NCBI RefSeq assembly: GCF_030816155.1
Contig: NZ_JAUSXR010000001.1
Coordinates: 806,001-870,000 of the forward strand
Origin: Arthrobacter woluwensis
GTDB lineage: Bacteria; Actinomycetota; Actinomycetes; Actinomycetales; Micrococcaceae
Reading direction: 5' to 3'
Length of the DNA: 64,000 nucleotides
Of this stretch, positions 26,663-36,435 are shown in pieces. Under the pieces are notes generated by a model. That model ran no database searches. It saw only the letters and a program-made list of their open reading frames with translations, and was not told the DNA's origin. The number at the start of each line of letters is the position of its first letter. The first letter of the stretch is position 1. The translations under genes were made by a program, and so were the position numbers.

Positions 26663-28345
26663 TCAGCCGAGCAGCGCCGTGCGCAGCACGTCCAGTCCGA
26701 CGGAGCCGACGTTCAGAGCCTTGGAATGGAACGCCTTCACGTCGAAGGACTCGCCCTCCCGCTCCTGGAGTTCCTCGCGGATCTGCTCCCAGAGGCGCTG
26801 GCCGATCTTGTAGCTGGGCGCCTGTCCGGGCCACCCCAGGTACCGGGTGAACTCGAACTGCAGCTGACCTTCGCTGATGGGCAGGTTGGCGCGCAGGAAC
26901 TCGTAACCCTTCCCCGCCGTCCAGGGACCGCTGCCCCAGCGCTCCGGCATGTCCAGTTCGAGGTGCACGCCGATGTCGAAGACCACGCGGGCGGCCCGCA
27001 TGCGCTGCATGTCGAGCATGCCCATGAGGTCGCCCGGGTCGGACAGGAAGCCGAGTTCGTGCATGAGCTTCTCCGCGTACAGCGCCCAGCCCTCGCCGTG
27101 GCCGGACACCCAGCAGATGTTGCGGCGCCAGTCGTTCAGGAGCTCCTTGCGGTACACGGCCGTGGCGACCTGCAGATGATGTCCCGGGACGCCCTCGTGG
27201 TAGACCGTGGTGGTCTCGGCCCAAGTCGTGAACTCGTCCTCTCCCGGCGGGACGGACCACCACATGCGGCCGGGGCGCGAGAAGTCGTCGCTGGGGCCGG
27301 TGTAGTAGATGCCGCCGTCCTGGGTGGGGGCGATCATGCATTCGAGGGTCTTCATGGGGCCGGGGATGTCGAAGTGTGTTCCGGCGAGGGCGGCGACCGC
27401 CTCGTCGGAGAGCTTCTGCATCCAGGCGCGCAGGGCGTCCGTGCCCTGGAGCTGGCGGGAGGCGTCCGCGTTGAGGATCTCCTTGGCCTCCTCGACGGTG
27501 GCCCCGGGCTTGATCTGCTGCGCCACCTTCTCCTGCTCGGCGATCAGGCGGTCCAGTTCGGCCACGCCCCACGCGTAGCTCTCCTCCAGATCGATCGTGG
27601 CGCCCAGGAAGGTGCGGCTGGCCAGGGCGTAGCGCTGGCGGCCCACGGCGTCCTTCTCCGGTGCGGCGGGAAGCAGCTCCTCGCGGAGGAAGTCGATCAG
27701 GGTGCCGTAGGCCTCCCGCGCGCGGCGCACGCCGTCGTCGAGCGTGGCCTGGAGCTCCTGCGGCAGGGGACCCGACGACGTCGCGGCCTCCCGCGCGAGC
27801 TTGGCGAAGAAGCCGTCTTCCGCGGCGTAGCCGGTGGCCTGGTCGATCACGATCTTCACCTGGCGCGCGGCGGACACGAGGTCCTGGGCCTGGGCGGTGC
27901 GCAGGGACTCGATGTACCCCTCGATGCCGGCCGGGACGTTGTGGGCGCGGCCCGCGATGTGGGTCCAGTGCTCCTCGGTGTCCGTGGGCATGAGGTCGAA
28001 GATGGCGCGGATGTCCTGTGCGGGGGAGGCGATGTTGTTCAGCTCCGCCAGGGTCCAGCCGCTCGCGTGGCGTTCGACCGCGAGGCCCAGGCGTTCGCGC
28101 ATGGCGTCCAGGGTCACGCGGTCCACGTCGTCGACGGGCTCCAGCTCGTCGAGCGCGGCGAGGGTCTCCTGGTCCAGGCGGGTGAACGCCTCCAGGCCGG
28201 CGGGGGAGAAGTCGGGGTACTCGCTCTCATGCCCCGGCAGTCCCAGACTCGTCGCCAGAGCGGGGTCGAGTTCCAGGAGACGTGCGGTGTAGCTGTCGGC
28301 GAGTCGGTCGATGGCCGTCTTGGCGCGGGTGGTGGTCTCAGTCAC
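26663..28345 (-). CDS. DUF885 family metallopeptidase-like protein
   Basis: This 560-aa cytoplasmic protein starts at GTG 28345 (TETTTRAKTAIDRLAD). The zinc motif HEGVPGHHLQ near residue 380 and the downstream GHGEGWALYAE motif near residue 415 are characteristic of DUF885, a family related to M32/M3-like thermophilic-type peptidases. No signal peptide is visible, so an intracellular carboxypeptidase or oligopeptidase is the best guess. Other conserved stretches are DIPGPMKTLECMIAP and RANLPISEGQLQFEFTRYLGWPGQAPSYKIGQ. It is monocistronic with its own terminator. Confidence 0.88.
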   Translation of the reverse strand: MTETTTRAKTAIDRLADSYTARLLELDPALATSLGLPGHESEYPDFSPAGLEAFTRLDQETLAALDELEPVDDVDRVTLDAMRERLGLAVERHASGWTLAELNNIASPAQDIRAIFDLMPTDTEEHWTHIAGRAHNVPAGIEGYIESLRTAQAQDLVSAARQVKIVIDQATGYAAEDGFFAKLAREAATSSGPLPQELQATLDDGVRRAREAYGTLIDFLREELLPAAPEKDAVGRQRYALASRTFLGATIDLEESYAWGVAELDRLIAEQEKVAQQIKPGATVEEAKEILNADASRQLQGTDALRAWMQKLSDEAVAALAGTHFDIPGPMKTLECMIAPTQDGGIYYTGPSDDFSRPGRMWWSVPPGEDEFTTWAETTTVYHEGVPGHHLQVATAVYRKELLNDWRRNICWVSGHGEGWALYAEKLMHELGFLSDPGDLMGMLDMQRMRAARVVFDIGVHLELDMPERWGSGPWTAGKGYEFLRANLPISEGQLQFEFTRYLGWPGQAPSYKIGQRLWEQIREELQEREGESFDVKAFHSKALNVGSVGLDVLRTALLG

Positions 28346-28473
28346 AGTCCTAGCCTAGGCATTTTTTGAAAGGAATGCTTGAAAAAATTGAGTGCGGGCG
28401 GCCAGCCTAGGGGCCCGATAGTTGCATTTGCGACCCTCGTAGCGCCGAATATCCGCAAAGGCGAAAATATGGC

Positions 28474-28479
28474 TATGCT
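28474..28479 (+). promoter_or_regulatory. Candidate -10 of the molybdate operon (leaderless transcript)
   Basis: TATGCT ends 6 bp before ATG 28486. Transcription starting about 7 bp downstream of it would begin at or near the start codon, and there is no Shine-Dalgarno, so a leaderless mRNA is likely. No clear -35 is seen. An AT-rich imperfect inverted repeat (ATATCCGC near 28450, GCGAAAATAT near 28461) overlaps the expected -35 and could bind the HTH-TOBE protein. Confidence 0.45.
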
Positions 28480-28485
28480 CGCACC

Positions 28486-28884
28486 ATGAGTGGAATCCGG
28501 ATCAAGGATGCCGCCGCGTTCCTGGGAGTCAGTGATGACACCGTGCGCCGGTGGCTCAACAGCGGCCTCCTGAAGGTGGAGCGCGGCGGGGGAGTGACCG
28601 AGGTGGACGCCCTGTCCCTGGCCGCGCTGGCGCGGGAGCAGGCGGCGCAGCCCGCCGATCCGACGAAGGTGGGACGTTCGGCCCGCAACCGGATGGTCGG
28701 CCTGGTCACCCGCGTCGTCTCGGACACGGTCATGTCCCAGGTGGAGATGCAGTGCGGACCGCACCGGATCGTGTCCCTCATGAGCACGGAAGCCGTCGAG
28801 GAACTCGGCATCCGTGAAGGAAAACTCGCCGTGGCGGTCGTCAAGGCGACGAATGTGATCGTGGAGGTCCCCGATGAAGCATAA
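28486..28884 (+). CDS. HTH-TOBE molybdate-responsive regulator/molbindin
   Basis: The 132-aa protein has an N-terminal helix-turn-helix of MerR/excisionase type (IKDAAAFLGVSDDTVRRWLNSGLLK) and a C-terminal TOBE domain (ARNRMVGLVTRVVSDTVMSQVEMQCGPHRIVSLMSTEAVEELGIREGKLAVAVVKATNVIVEV in the expected order) that binds molybdate or tungstate. It overlaps the modA start by 11 bp, heading the mod operon, so it probably senses molybdate and regulates its own operon. The start at ATG 28486 has no ribosome-binding site but sits at the predicted transcription start. Confidence 0.88.
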   Translation: MSGIRIKDAAAFLGVSDDTVRRWLNSGLLKVERGGGVTEVDALSLAALAREQAAQPADPTKVGRSARNRMVGLVTRVVSDTVMSQVEMQCGPHRIVSLMSTEAVEELGIREGKLAVAVVKATNVIVEVPDEA

Positions 28885-29686
28885 GGCCCGTTCCCGGCCG
28901 TCAATCGGCACGGCCGCCGTCGCTCTCGTGGCGGCGTCCCTCGTCCTGACCGCATGCTCCGGCGCCGCCGGAAGCACGGCCTCCGGAAGTGCTCCCGCGC
29001 AGGACACCGGCAAGAAGACGGTCGTGGTCTTCGCCGCGGCCTCTCTCAAGTCCAGCTTCACCACCCTTGCGGAGAAGCTGCACGACGAACACCCTGAGCT
29101 GGACCTCAAGTTCAACTTCGCCGGGTCCCAGGACCTCGTGGCGCAGATCAAGGCGGGCGCCAAGGCCGATGTGGTCGCCACCGCCGACCTGGCGACCATG
29201 GGCAAGCTGCAGGACGCCGGTTCGCTCGACGGCGCGGCACGGAACTTCGCCAGCAACACCCTCACCATCGCCGTGCCGCCGAGCAATCCCGCGAACATCT
29301 CCGCCCTCGCCGACCTGGCCAGGCCCGGGGTCAAGACGGTGCTGTGCGCGGTGCAGGTCCCGTGCGGCGCGGCCAGCCACAAGGTGGAGAAGGCGGCCGG
29401 TCTCGACCTCAAACCGGTCAGCGAGGAGCTCGCCGTCACCGATGTGCTCGGCAAGGTCTCCTCCGGCGAGGCCGACGCAGGGCTCGTCTACCGCACCGAT
29501 GTCCAGGGCTCGAAGGGCGCTGTGAAGGCCATCGACTTCCCGCAGAGCAGCGCCGCCGTCAACACCTACGCGGTGGCGCTCGTCAACGGCGGTCCCGACA
29601 GCGACGGCGGCAAGACCTTCCTGGCCGCTCTCACCGGGGATCCGGGACGGAAAGTCCTGGCCGACGCCGGGTTCGGCAAGCCGTGA
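28874..29686 (+). CDS. modA: Molybdate ABC transporter substrate-binding lipoprotein
   Basis: The 270-aa protein starts at ATG 28874 with a lipoprotein signal peptide ending in the lipobox LTACSG (lipidated Cys near residue 28), followed by a Ser/Gly-rich tether. ModA motifs are [46 protein letters not shown], and [12 protein letters not shown]. It captures molybdate outside the membrane and delivers it to ModBC. The stop overlaps the modB start (GTGA). The length is typical. Confidence 0.95.
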   Translation: MKHKARSRPSIGTAAVALVAASLVLTACSGAAGSTASGSAPAQDTGKKTVVVFAAASLKSSFTTLAEKLHDEHPELDLKFNFAGSQDLVAQIKAGAKADVVATADLATMGKLQDAGSLDGAARNFASNTLTIAVPPSNPANISALADLARPGVKTVLCAVQVPCGAASHKVEKAAGLDLKPVSEELAVTDVLGKVSSGEADAGLVYRTDVQGSKGAVKAIDFPQSSAAVNTYAVALVNGGPDSDGGKTFLAALTGDPGRKVLADAGFGKP

Positions 29687-30552
29687 GTGCCCCGGGTGGC
29701 GAGTCCACCCGGGCTGCACGGAGCAGGGCCGCGGGTGACGGGAGCCGCCGTGACGGCGCTCGCCTGAATGGCGTGCCCGGCTGGATGCTGCTGGCGGCAG
29801 TGATCGGGCTCGCCTTCATCCTGGTGCCGCCCCTGGCCATGGCGCTCAAGGTCGACTGGGCGCACTTCCTCCCGCTGGTCACGAGCCAGGCCGCTCTGGA
29901 CGCCTTGTCCCTCAGCCTCCGCACCGCCTGCCTGAGCACGGCGCTCTGCATCGTGCTCGGCGTGCCGCTGGCGGCAGTCCTGTCGCGGGCACGGTTCCCG
30001 GGCAGGCGGGTGCTGAGGTCGTTGGTGCTCCTGCCGTTGGTGATCCCGCCGGTCGTGGGAGGTCTGGCACTGCTGTACGCCTTCGGCCGCTTCGGTCTCC
30101 TGGGGCCGCCCCTTCGCGCCGTCGGAGTGGAGCTGTCCTTCAGCACGGCCGCCGTCGTGCTGGCGCAGGCTTTCGTCTCCCTGCCGTATCTGGTGCTCAG
30201 CATGGAGGGTGCGCTGTCCAGTGGCGACGTGCGCTACGAGACCGTGGCCGCGACCCTGGGGTCCAGCCCCGCCGCCACCTGGTGGAGGGTGACGCTGCCC
30301 CTGGCCCTGCCGGGTCTGCTCTCCGGCGCGGTCCTGGCGTTCGCGCGGTGCCTGGGGGAGTTCGGCGCCACGCTGACCTTCGCGGGCAATCTGCAAGGAG
30401 TGACCCGGACGCTTCCCCTGGAGATCTACCTCGCCCGCGAGAGCGATCCCGACGCGGCCGCCGCGCTCGCCCTCCTGCTCGTGGCGGTGGCGGTGCTCGT
30501 GGTCGGCCTGGCCCACGGGCCCTGGGTCCGGCGCAAGGCCGGTGTGCGATGA
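29683..30552 (+). CDS. modB: Molybdate ABC transporter permease
   Basis: The start is GTG 29683, overlapping the modA stop by 4 bp, giving 289 aa. An N-terminal cytoplasmic extension of about 35 residues precedes the first helix ([22 protein letters not shown]). The binding-protein-dependent transport loop is [28 protein letters not shown] (EAA motif), and [14 protein letters not shown] is typical of ModB/CysT permeases. It forms the homodimeric membrane channel for molybdate with ModC. The stop overlaps the modC start (ATGA). Confidence 0.93.
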   Translation: MSAPGGESTRAARSRAAGDGSRRDGARLNGVPGWMLLAAVIGLAFILVPPLAMALKVDWAHFLPLVTSQAALDALSLSLRTACLSTALCIVLGVPLAAVLSRARFPGRRVLRSLVLLPLVIPPVVGGLALLYAFGRFGLLGPPLRAVGVELSFSTAAVVLAQAFVSLPYLVLSMEGALSSGDVRYETVAATLGSSPAATWWRVTLPLALPGLLSGAVLAFARCLGEFGATLTFAGNLQGVTRTLPLEIYLARESDPDAAAALALLLVAVAVLVVGLAHGPWVRRKAGVR

Positions 30553-31637
30553 GCGCCGGCCACCCCGTCGCGGCCGCCGTGGAGCCCGCTTTCCTGGATG
30601 CCGCGTTTCTGGATGCCGACGTCCGCGTGCCCCCACGGGGCCTCGATCTCCGGCTGGGCCTGGGGGAAGGCGACACCCTGGCGATCATGGGTCCCAACGG
30701 CGCCGGCAAGTCCTCCTTCGCGGCAGCCGTGACGGGCACCCTTCCGGCATCCCGGCGACAGGCCGAGGGCCGGATCGTCCTGGGCGGACGGACCTTGCTG
30801 GACAGCGGCCGGGGCATCGACGTTCCCGCGCACCGGCGATCGGTGGCGCTCATGGCCCAGGCCCCGATGCTCTTTCCGCATCTCGACGCCCTGGACAACG
30901 TCGCGTTCGGCCCTCGGAGCCGGGGCGCGTCCAGAACCCAGGCCCGGAAGGAGGCACTCGGCTGGCTGGAGCAGGTCGGGGGACGGGAGTTCGCCGGCGA
31001 GAGACCCTGGCAGATCTCCGGAGGGCAGGCGCAGACCGTCGCACTGGCCCGCGCGCTCGCCACCCGGCCCCGGCTGCTCCTCCTGGACGAACCTCTCAAC
31101 GCTCTCGATGTGACGGCCTCGACCCGGATGCGCGGCATCCTCAAGGAACTGCTGGCCGGTCAGAGCGCCATCCTCATCACCCACGAGATCCTCGACGCCC
31201 TCACCCTCGCCAGCCACACGGCGATCCTGCACGACGGGCGCGTGGTGGCCTCCGGGCCGACGCGTGAGCTGTTCACCCGCCCGCCGAACGTCTTCGCCGC
31301 GAAGCTGGCCGGGCTCAACCTGATCCGCGCCGGAGCTGACGCGCTCGCGTTCCGGGCCGCCGACGTCGTCGTGTCCGCGCGGGAACCCGGCCTCGGCGCC
31401 GAGGGGAGCGGCCTGCCCTCAGGGGCCCAGCACTTCCCGGTCACCGCGCAGGCGCTGGAACCCCGCGGGGAGACCGTGCTGTTGCGCGCCGAGGGAGCGG
31501 CCGGAGAGACTTCCGGACATGAGGTGAGTGCTGAGGCGGATGTCAGCCTCGTGGCCGTCATGGATGCCAGCCCGGGCTCGCCGCTCTGGTTCAGCGTGCC
31601 TGAAGCGGCGCTGCGGCGGTACCGCCCGGCGTCCTGA
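30549..31637 (+). CDS. modC: Molybdate ABC transporter ATP-binding protein
   Basis: The 362-aa ATPase starts at ATG 30549. It has Walker [12 protein letters not shown], the Q-loop region [23 protein letters not shown], signature [16 protein letters not shown], Walker [14 protein letters not shown] and the switch histidine in [11 protein letters not shown]. Residues about 260-362 form a C-terminal regulatory region of TOBE character. It powers molybdate import through ModB. The gene ends 22 bp from the convergent carboxylase epsilon gene, and no terminator was recognised there. Confidence 0.94.
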   Translation: MSAGHPVAAAVEPAFLDAAFLDADVRVPPRGLDLRLGLGEGDTLAIMGPNGAGKSSFAAAVTGTLPASRRQAEGRIVLGGRTLLDSGRGIDVPAHRRSVALMAQAPMLFPHLDALDNVAFGPRSRGASRTQARKEALGWLEQVGGREFAGERPWQISGGQAQTVALARALATRPRLLLLDEPLNALDVTASTRMRGILKELLAGQSAILITHEILDALTLASHTAILHDGRVVASGPTRELFTRPPNVFAAKLAGLNLIRAGADALAFRAADVVVSAREPGLGAEGSGLPSGAQHFPVTAQALEPRGETVLLRAEGAAGETSGHEVSAEADVSLVAVMDASPGSPLWFSVPEAALRRYRPAS

Positions 31638-31659
31638 CCGCGGGCTCTGCCTGTGAGAC

Positions 31660-31911
31660 TCAGCCCCGGGACCTCCGCCAGGAGCCCGGTCCGGCCTTGA
31701 GCGGCACGTTGAACTGGGCGCGGCGGTGCCAGAAGCGCTCGGAGTGCCGCGTAGGGCTCGCGGTCTCCTGCTGCTGACCCGCAGCGAGAGCGCTCACGAC
31801 GGCGGTCAGCGCGGCGAGCTCTTCGGGCGTGGGGTTGCCCCGGGTGACGGTGAGGAACGGCTGGGCGTTCTCCGCGTCACCCTGGGGCGCGTCTGCGGTG
31901 GTGGTGGCCAT
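31660..31911 (-). CDS. Acyl-CoA carboxylase epsilon subunit (AccE-like)
   Basis: This 83-aa protein contains FLTVTRGNPTPEELAALTAVVSALAAG, the hallmark of the small actinobacterial acyl-CoA carboxylase epsilon subunit, followed by a basic Trp-containing tail (FWHRRAQFNVPLKAGPGSWRRS). The subunit stabilises the alpha-beta carboxylase complex. The gene follows the beta-subunit gene by 8 bp on the same strand, which supports the assignment. Confidence 0.9.
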   Translation of the reverse strand: MATTTADAPQGDAENAQPFLTVTRGNPTPEELAALTAVVSALAAGQQQETASPTRHSERFWHRRAQFNVPLKAGPGSWRRSRG

Positions 31912-31919
31912 GATCGTCC

Positions 31920-33503
31920 TTAGAGCGGGATGTTGCCGTGCTTCTTGGCGGGCAGGCCGGCACGCTTGTCCCGCAGGGCCCGGAGACCACGGATGAGCTG
32001 GGTGCGGGTCTCGCTCGGGGCGATGACCGCGTCGATGTAGCCGAGCTCGGCCGCCTGGTACGGGTTGAGGAGCTCGTCCTCGTACTGCCGGATCAGTTCC
32101 GCGCGGCGGGCCTCGACGTCGCCGCCCTCGGCCTCTACCGCCGCGAGATCGCGGCGGTAGAGGATGTTGACCGCGCCCTGGGCGCCCATGACGCCGATCT
32201 GAGCGGTGGGCCAGGCGAGGTTGAGGTCCGCGCCGAGCTTCTTGGAGCCCATCACGATGTACGCGCCGCCGTAGGCCTTGCGGGTGATGACGGTGAGCTT
32301 CGGCACGGTGGCCTCGGCGTAGGCGTACAGCAGCTTCGCGCCGCGGCGGATGATGCCCTGGAACTCCTGGTCCTTGCCGGGCAGGAAGCCGGGCACGTCC
32401 ACCAGGGTCACGATCGGGATGTTGAACGCGTCGCAGTGCCGCACGAAGCGGGCGGCCTTCTCGGAGGCGGCGATGTCCAGGGTGCCGGCGAACTGCATGG
32501 GCTGGTTGGCCACGATGCCGACCGTGTGGCCCTCGATCCGGGCGTATCCGATCATGACGTTCGGGGCGTAGAGCGCCTGCATCTCGAGGAAGTTGCCGTC
32601 ATCCACCACGTTCTCGATCACGCGGCGCATGTCGTAGGGGTGGTTCGCGGAGTCCGGGATGAGGGTGTCCAGGGCGAGGTCGTCCTCGTCCACCTCGAGC
32701 TCCTGGCCGTGCTCCAGGATGGGGGCCTCGGCGAGGTTGTTGCTCGGCAGGAAGTCGAGCAGCTCGCGGACGAACTCGATCGCATCCGCCTCGTCACTCG
32801 CCAGATAGGTGGAGGTGCCGGTGGTGGCGTTGTGCTGACGCGCGCCGCCCAGGGTCTCCATGTCCACGTCCTCACCCGTGACCGTCTTGATGACGTCCGG
32901 CCCGGTGATGAACATGTGGCTGGTCTTGTCCACCATGACCACGTAGTCGGTCAGGGCGGGGGAGTAGGCGGCGCCACCGGCGCACGGGCCCATGATGAGC
33001 GAGATCTGGGGCACGACGCCGGACGCGTGCACGTTGTTGCGGAAGATGTCCGCGAACATCGCCAGGGAGGCCACGCCTTCCTGGATGCGGGCGCCACCGC
33101 CGTCGTTGATCCCGATCACGGGGCAGCCGTTGCGCAGGGCGAACTCCTGCACCTTGACGATCTTCTCGCCATTCACCTGGCTCAGGGAGCCGCCGTAGAC
33201 GCTGAAGTCCTGGCTGTAGAGGGCCACGAGGCGGCCGTCGACGGTGGCGTAACCGGACACCACGCCGTCGCCGAGAGGCTTCTTCTTCTCCATGCCGAAC
33301 GCGGTGGAGCGGTGCGTGGCGAGGGCGTCGAACTCGACGAAGGACCCTTCGTCCACGAGCAGGTCGATGCGCTCACGGGCGGTGTTCTTGCCGCGTGCGT
33401 GCTGCTTCTCGACGGCCTCCTGGCCGGACGGGACCAGGGCCTGAGCCTGACGGTCCCGGAAGTCGGCGATCTTCCCCGCGGTGGTGGCAAGGTCGTGGCT
33501 CAT
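31920..33503 (-). CDS. Acyl-CoA (propionyl/acetyl) carboxylase beta chain, carboxyltransferase
   Basis: The start is ATG 33503 ([19 protein letters not shown]), with GTGAGG upstream, giving 527 aa; the open frame upstream is not coding. Carboxyltransferase motifs are [22 protein letters not shown], the oxyanion-hole glycines in [18 protein letters not shown] and [20 protein letters not shown], and a C-terminal pair in [15 protein letters not shown] and [14 protein letters not shown]. It transfers CO2 from biotin to acetyl- or propionyl-CoA. It pairs with the epsilon gene downstream, and with the distant alpha chain by shared operator. Confidence 0.95.
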   Translation of the reverse strand: MSHDLATTAGKIADFRDRQAQALVPSGQEAVEKQHARGKNTARERIDLLVDEGSFVEFDALATHRSTAFGMEKKKPLGDGVVSGYATVDGRLVALYSQDFSVYGGSLSQVNGEKIVKVQEFALRNGCPVIGINDGGGARIQEGVASLAMFADIFRNNVHASGVVPQISLIMGPCAGGAAYSPALTDYVVMVDKTSHMFITGPDVIKTVTGEDVDMETLGGARQHNATTGTSTYLASDEADAIEFVRELLDFLPSNNLAEAPILEHGQELEVDEDDLALDTLIPDSANHPYDMRRVIENVVDDGNFLEMQALYAPNVMIGYARIEGHTVGIVANQPMQFAGTLDIAASEKAARFVRHCDAFNIPIVTLVDVPGFLPGKDQEFQGIIRRGAKLLYAYAEATVPKLTVITRKAYGGAYIVMGSKKLGADLNLAWPTAQIGVMGAQGAVNILYRRDLAAVEAEGGDVEARRAELIRQYEDELLNPYQAAELGYIDAVIAPSETRTQLIRGLRALRDKRAGLPAKKHGNIPL

Positions 33504-33611
33504 GGTCCTCACTTCCGGTCCGGCACAGTCCTGTGCCGCTGGCGTACGTGTTGCTTGTGCACATTCGACAAGCCTGACAGCCAGTCTAGCCAGGGGTCCG
33601 GCGCTGATCGC

Positions 33612-33626
33612 TGTAGGAACCCTACA
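33612..33626. promoter_or_regulatory. TGTAGG-N3-CCTACA operator upstream of carboxylase beta gene
   Basis: TGTAGG (33612-33617), AAC, CCTACA (33621-33626) has the same arms and spacer length as the site at 23822-23836. It lies 109 bp upstream of the carboxylase beta start. On the minus strand TAGACT (33588-33583) could be the -10, which would put the operator next to the -35. It also lies 129 bp upstream of divergent birA. Confidence 0.65.
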
Positions 33627-33754
33627 AAGTCCCGTGTCCAGGCATGGACTGCTGCGAGAGCGTCGCCGAGACCGCTCCACATACTAGCGCCCAGTCCGCT
33701 CCCCGGCTCTCGCTTCGCTCGGCGGGGGACCCCTCGCGTACTAGGCTGGAGAGC

Positions 33755-34676
33755 ATGGACGCAGAGGATTCGCAGCAGGTGGAGGGCCGTGAGCCGTTCG
33801 ACGCGGGCATGCTCCGCCACGGCCTGGTCCAGGCACTCGGGCTCGCCCGGCTGGATCATGTGGACACCACCGGATCCACCAACGCCGACCTGCTCGCCGC
33901 CCTGGGATCCGAGGACGGCCGGGGCCGCACCGAGTTCCCGGACCTCAGCGTCCTGATCGCCGATCACCAGAGCACCGGACGGGGCCGCCTCGACCGTCAT
34001 TGGGAAGCCCCGCCTCGGGCGGCGCTGGCCCTCTCGATCGTCCTCCGGCCGGTCAATGCGCAGGGCCGGCCTCTGCCGACCGACTCGTACTCCTGGTTCT
34101 CCCTGCTCGCCGCCGAGGCCTGGTGCCTGGCGCTCGAGGACATCTGCGGCGTCCATGCGGGGGTGAAGTGGCCCAACGATCTCCTCCTCGGTGAGCGCAA
34201 GCTCGCCGGCATCCTCGCTCAGCTGCACTTCCCGGCGGACGGCCAGCCGCCCGTCGTCGTGCTCGGGACCGGGGTGAACGTCAGCCTGACGGCGGAGGAG
34301 CTGCCGGTGCCCACCGCCACCTCCCTTCTGCTGGCCGGGGCGCGGCCCCTCGACAGGACCGCCCTGGTGGCGGCTTATCTGCGCCGCTTCGTCCAGCTCT
34401 ACCGCCACTACTGCAACTCCGACGGCGACCCCGACGCCGGTCTGGCCGGCGGAGCCTCGCTGCACCACCGCCTGACCCAGTCCACCGTGACGCCTCGGCC
34501 GGACTGTGAAGGCGTACCTCCCGGGAGACCGCGAGGTCATCGGGCGTGCGGAACGCCTCGATCACCACGGCTCCCTGGTGCTGCTCACCGAGGACGGCCT
34601 GGAGCACACGGTCACGGCGGGGGACGTCGTGCACCTGCGCCTGCACGGACCCGACGGCGCCGGCGGCTATGCGTAA
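33755..34676 (+). pseudogene. birA: Biotin-[acetyl-CoA-carboxylase] ligase, frameshifted near the 3' end
   Basis: The frame from ATG 33755 encodes the catalytic core: LDHVDTTGSTNADLL, the biotin loop ADHQSTGRGRLDRHWEAPPR, GVKWPNDLLLGERKLAGILAQ, and GTGVNVSLTAEELP. After HHRLTQSTVT the frame slips; the remaining C-terminal domain (LGRTVKAYLPGDREVIGRAERLDHHG to VVHLRLHGPDGAGGYA) continues one base later to TAA 34676. Removing one C at 34493-34494 restores a 306-aa BirA. No N-terminal HTH is present, so it is a class I ligase without repressor function. Because BirA is normally essential, sequencing error is likely. The stop overlaps the PH-domain gene. Confidence 0.88.
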
Positions 34677-35259
34677 GGCCCTGCTTCCGGGGGAACAGCT
34701 CATCTGCACCACCCGGCCCCAGGCCCGCAGTCTGATCTGGCCCGTCAGCGCGGGGATCTTGGCTCTCGCGGCGGCGTCCTTCGCCGCGGCCTGGGTGGGC
34801 CGGGGCAATCTGAACCGTCTCCTGCCGTGGCTGCCACAGGGATCGGTGCCGTACCTGACGCTGGCGTGCGTGATCCTCGGCGTGGCCGTGCTGCTGCTCT
34901 TCACCCTGCCGCGGGTGATCGCCTGGAACAGCACCCGGTACGTGCTCACGAGCCAGCGGATCATGATCGTCAACGGCGTGCTCGCCAAGGTCACCCGGCA
35001 GTACCTGCTGGCGAGCGTCCAAGGCGTCCAGACGCGCCAGGAACTTCTCCAGCGGCCTCTGCGTTCGGGGACTATAACCTTGGAACTGCGGCATGGCGGA
35101 TTCGGGGTGCTGAGTGACGTCCCGGAGGTGGAGACCTTCCGGTCCTTCATCCAGGACGCGCTGGATGACCTCCCGGACGGGGTCATCTATCCGGACGACA
35201 CGATCGACGATTTCCACGACCCCGCATTGCCCTGGGAACTGAGAGAAGGTGAAGAGTGA
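34669..35259 (+). CDS. Bacterial PH-domain (DUF304/bPH2) membrane protein
   Basis: The start is ATG 34669 (MRKALLPGEQLICTTRPQAR), overlapping the end of birA, giving 196 aa. Two hydrophobic helices (about residues 23-42 and 60-82) precede the PH-like domain: STRYVLTSQRIMIVNGVLAKVTRQYLLASVQGVQTRQELLQRPLRSGTITLEL in the usual arrangement, ending DVPEVETFRSFIQDAL. Such proteins are membrane-anchored and of unknown biochemical role. The stop overlaps the cyclase start (GTGA), so birA, this gene and the cyclase form a coupled run. Confidence 0.85.
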   Translation: MRKALLPGEQLICTTRPQARSLIWPVSAGILALAAASFAAAWVGRGNLNRLLPWLPQGSVPYLTLACVILGVAVLLLFTLPRVIAWNSTRYVLTSQRIMIVNGVLAKVTRQYLLASVQGVQTRQELLQRPLRSGTITLELRHGGFGVLSDVPEVETFRSFIQDALDDLPDGVIYPDDTIDDFHDPALPWELREGEE

Positions 35260-36395
35260 GCGAGGAGACCTCCGGACAGGCCGCCCCCGCCGTCGACCCG
35301 CACGAGACGGACTCCGACGCACACACCCCCGTGGTGCCCGTGCCCACCACCTCCCTTCCCCAGGTCGGCTCGGTCCGCGAACTGCAGCGCCGGCTGCTCG
35401 GCGGTGACCGGACCCTCCGCCGTCGCGAAGTGGCCTCCGGCGTGGGCGTCTCGCTGCACTCGGCGCGCAAGATCTGGCGTGCTCTCGGTTTCCCGAACTG
35501 GGGGGACCAGGACGTCGCCTTCACCGAATCGGACCAGCAGGCGCTGGAGACGATCGTCGGCCTGGTGCGGGAAGGGCTCCTCACCGAGGAGACCGCGATC
35601 TCGATCGCCCGCTCCATCGGCCAGATGACGGACCGCATGGTGGTCTGGCAGGTCGAGGCCCTGGTCGAGGACCTCATGGCCAATCAGGGCATTCCGGACG
35701 CCGAGGCGCGGCAGAACATCGTGGAGGTGCTACCCGCCCTGATCGACCCGCTCGAGCAGGTGCTCCGGTACTCCTGGCGCCGTCAGCTCAACGCCGCGGT
35801 CCAGCGGCTCTCCGTCCGCGCCGCGTCCGGCCTCGAGGCGAGCGAGGAGGGGCGCGAAGGCGACGAGGACGACGCTCCGCTGCCGCTGGCACGCGCCGTG
35901 GGATTCGCCGATCTGGTCTCCTACACGAGCCTGTCCCGCCGGATGAACGAGCGCACGCTCGCGCAGCTGGTCCAGCGGTTCGAGAACAAGTGCGCCGAGA
36001 TCATCTCCGTGGGCGGTGGCCGTCTGGTGAAGACGATCGGCGATGAAGTGCTGTACGTCGCGGAGACACCGACCGCGGGCGCCGAGATCTCCCTGGCGCT
36101 CTCCCAGGCCTTCGAAGACGATGAGATCCTGCCGAAAACCAGGGTGGCCCTGGTCTGGGGACGCATCCTGTCCCGCATGGGTGACATCTACGGACCCACC
36201 GTCAATCTGGCCGCGCGCCTCACCGCGCTCGCCGAACCGGGGACGGTGCTGATCGACTCCCTGACGGCGAGTGTGCTGGCGGGGGATGAGCGGTACATCC
36301 TGACCCCGCAGGAGCCGGAGAACGTGCGCGGATTCGGCGAGATCTCTCCGGTCCTGCTGGAACGTGGAGCCGGTCTCGGGCTCGTGGTGGACTGA
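35256..36395 (+). CDS. Class III adenylate/guanylate cyclase with N-terminal regulatory domain
   Basis: The 379-aa soluble protein starts at GTG 35256. After a disordered 35 residues, about residues 40-180 form an all-helical regulatory domain with an HTH-like start (RREVASGVGVSLHSARKIWRALG), resembling the pH-responsive domain of mycobacterial Rv1264. The catalytic domain (about 205-370) has the first metal Asp in VGFADLVSYTSLS, the second in KTIGDEVLYVAE, and the substrate/transition-state residues in GDIYGPTVNLAARLTALAEPG. It makes cAMP by family inference. As a neighbour of the giant surface operon it may feed a second messenger to it, which is speculative. Confidence 0.9.
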   Translation: MSEETSGQAAPAVDPHETDSDAHTPVVPVPTTSLPQVGSVRELQRRLLGGDRTLRRREVASGVGVSLHSARKIWRALGFPNWGDQDVAFTESDQQALETIVGLVREGLLTEETAISIARSIGQMTDRMVVWQVEALVEDLMANQGIPDAEARQNIVEVLPALIDPLEQVLRYSWRRQLNAAVQRLSVRAASGLEASEEGREGDEDDAPLPLARAVGFADLVSYTSLSRRMNERTLAQLVQRFENKCAEIISVGGGRLVKTIGDEVLYVAETPTAGAEISLALSQAFEDDEILPKTRVALVWGRILSRMGDIYGPTVNLAARLTALAEPGTVLIDSLTASVLAGDERYILTPQEPENVRGFGEISPVLLERGAGLGLVVD

Positions 36396-36406
36396 GCCTC
36401 CCGCAA

Positions 36407-36435
36407 TTATTCATTCGATGTTACTTTTGAGTTGG
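36407..36435 (+). promoter_or_regulatory. Regulatory motif copy 1 upstream of giant surface gene 1
   Basis: A TTATTCA...CGA.GTTACTTTTGAGT..GG motif lies 91 bp upstream of the giant gene start and recurs at 42814-42842 upstream of giant gene 2, with 24 of 29 positions identical in otherwise unrelated intergenic DNA. TTGAGT in the motif could be a -35, with AAACTC 17 bp downstream as a poor -10. This indicates a common promoter or activator site. Confidence 0.55.

Noticed and set aside
33701..33727. CCCCG/CGGGG inverted repeat upstream of birA
   Set aside because: The stem is only 5 bp and the intervening DNA is repetitive; not strong enough to call a terminator or operator.
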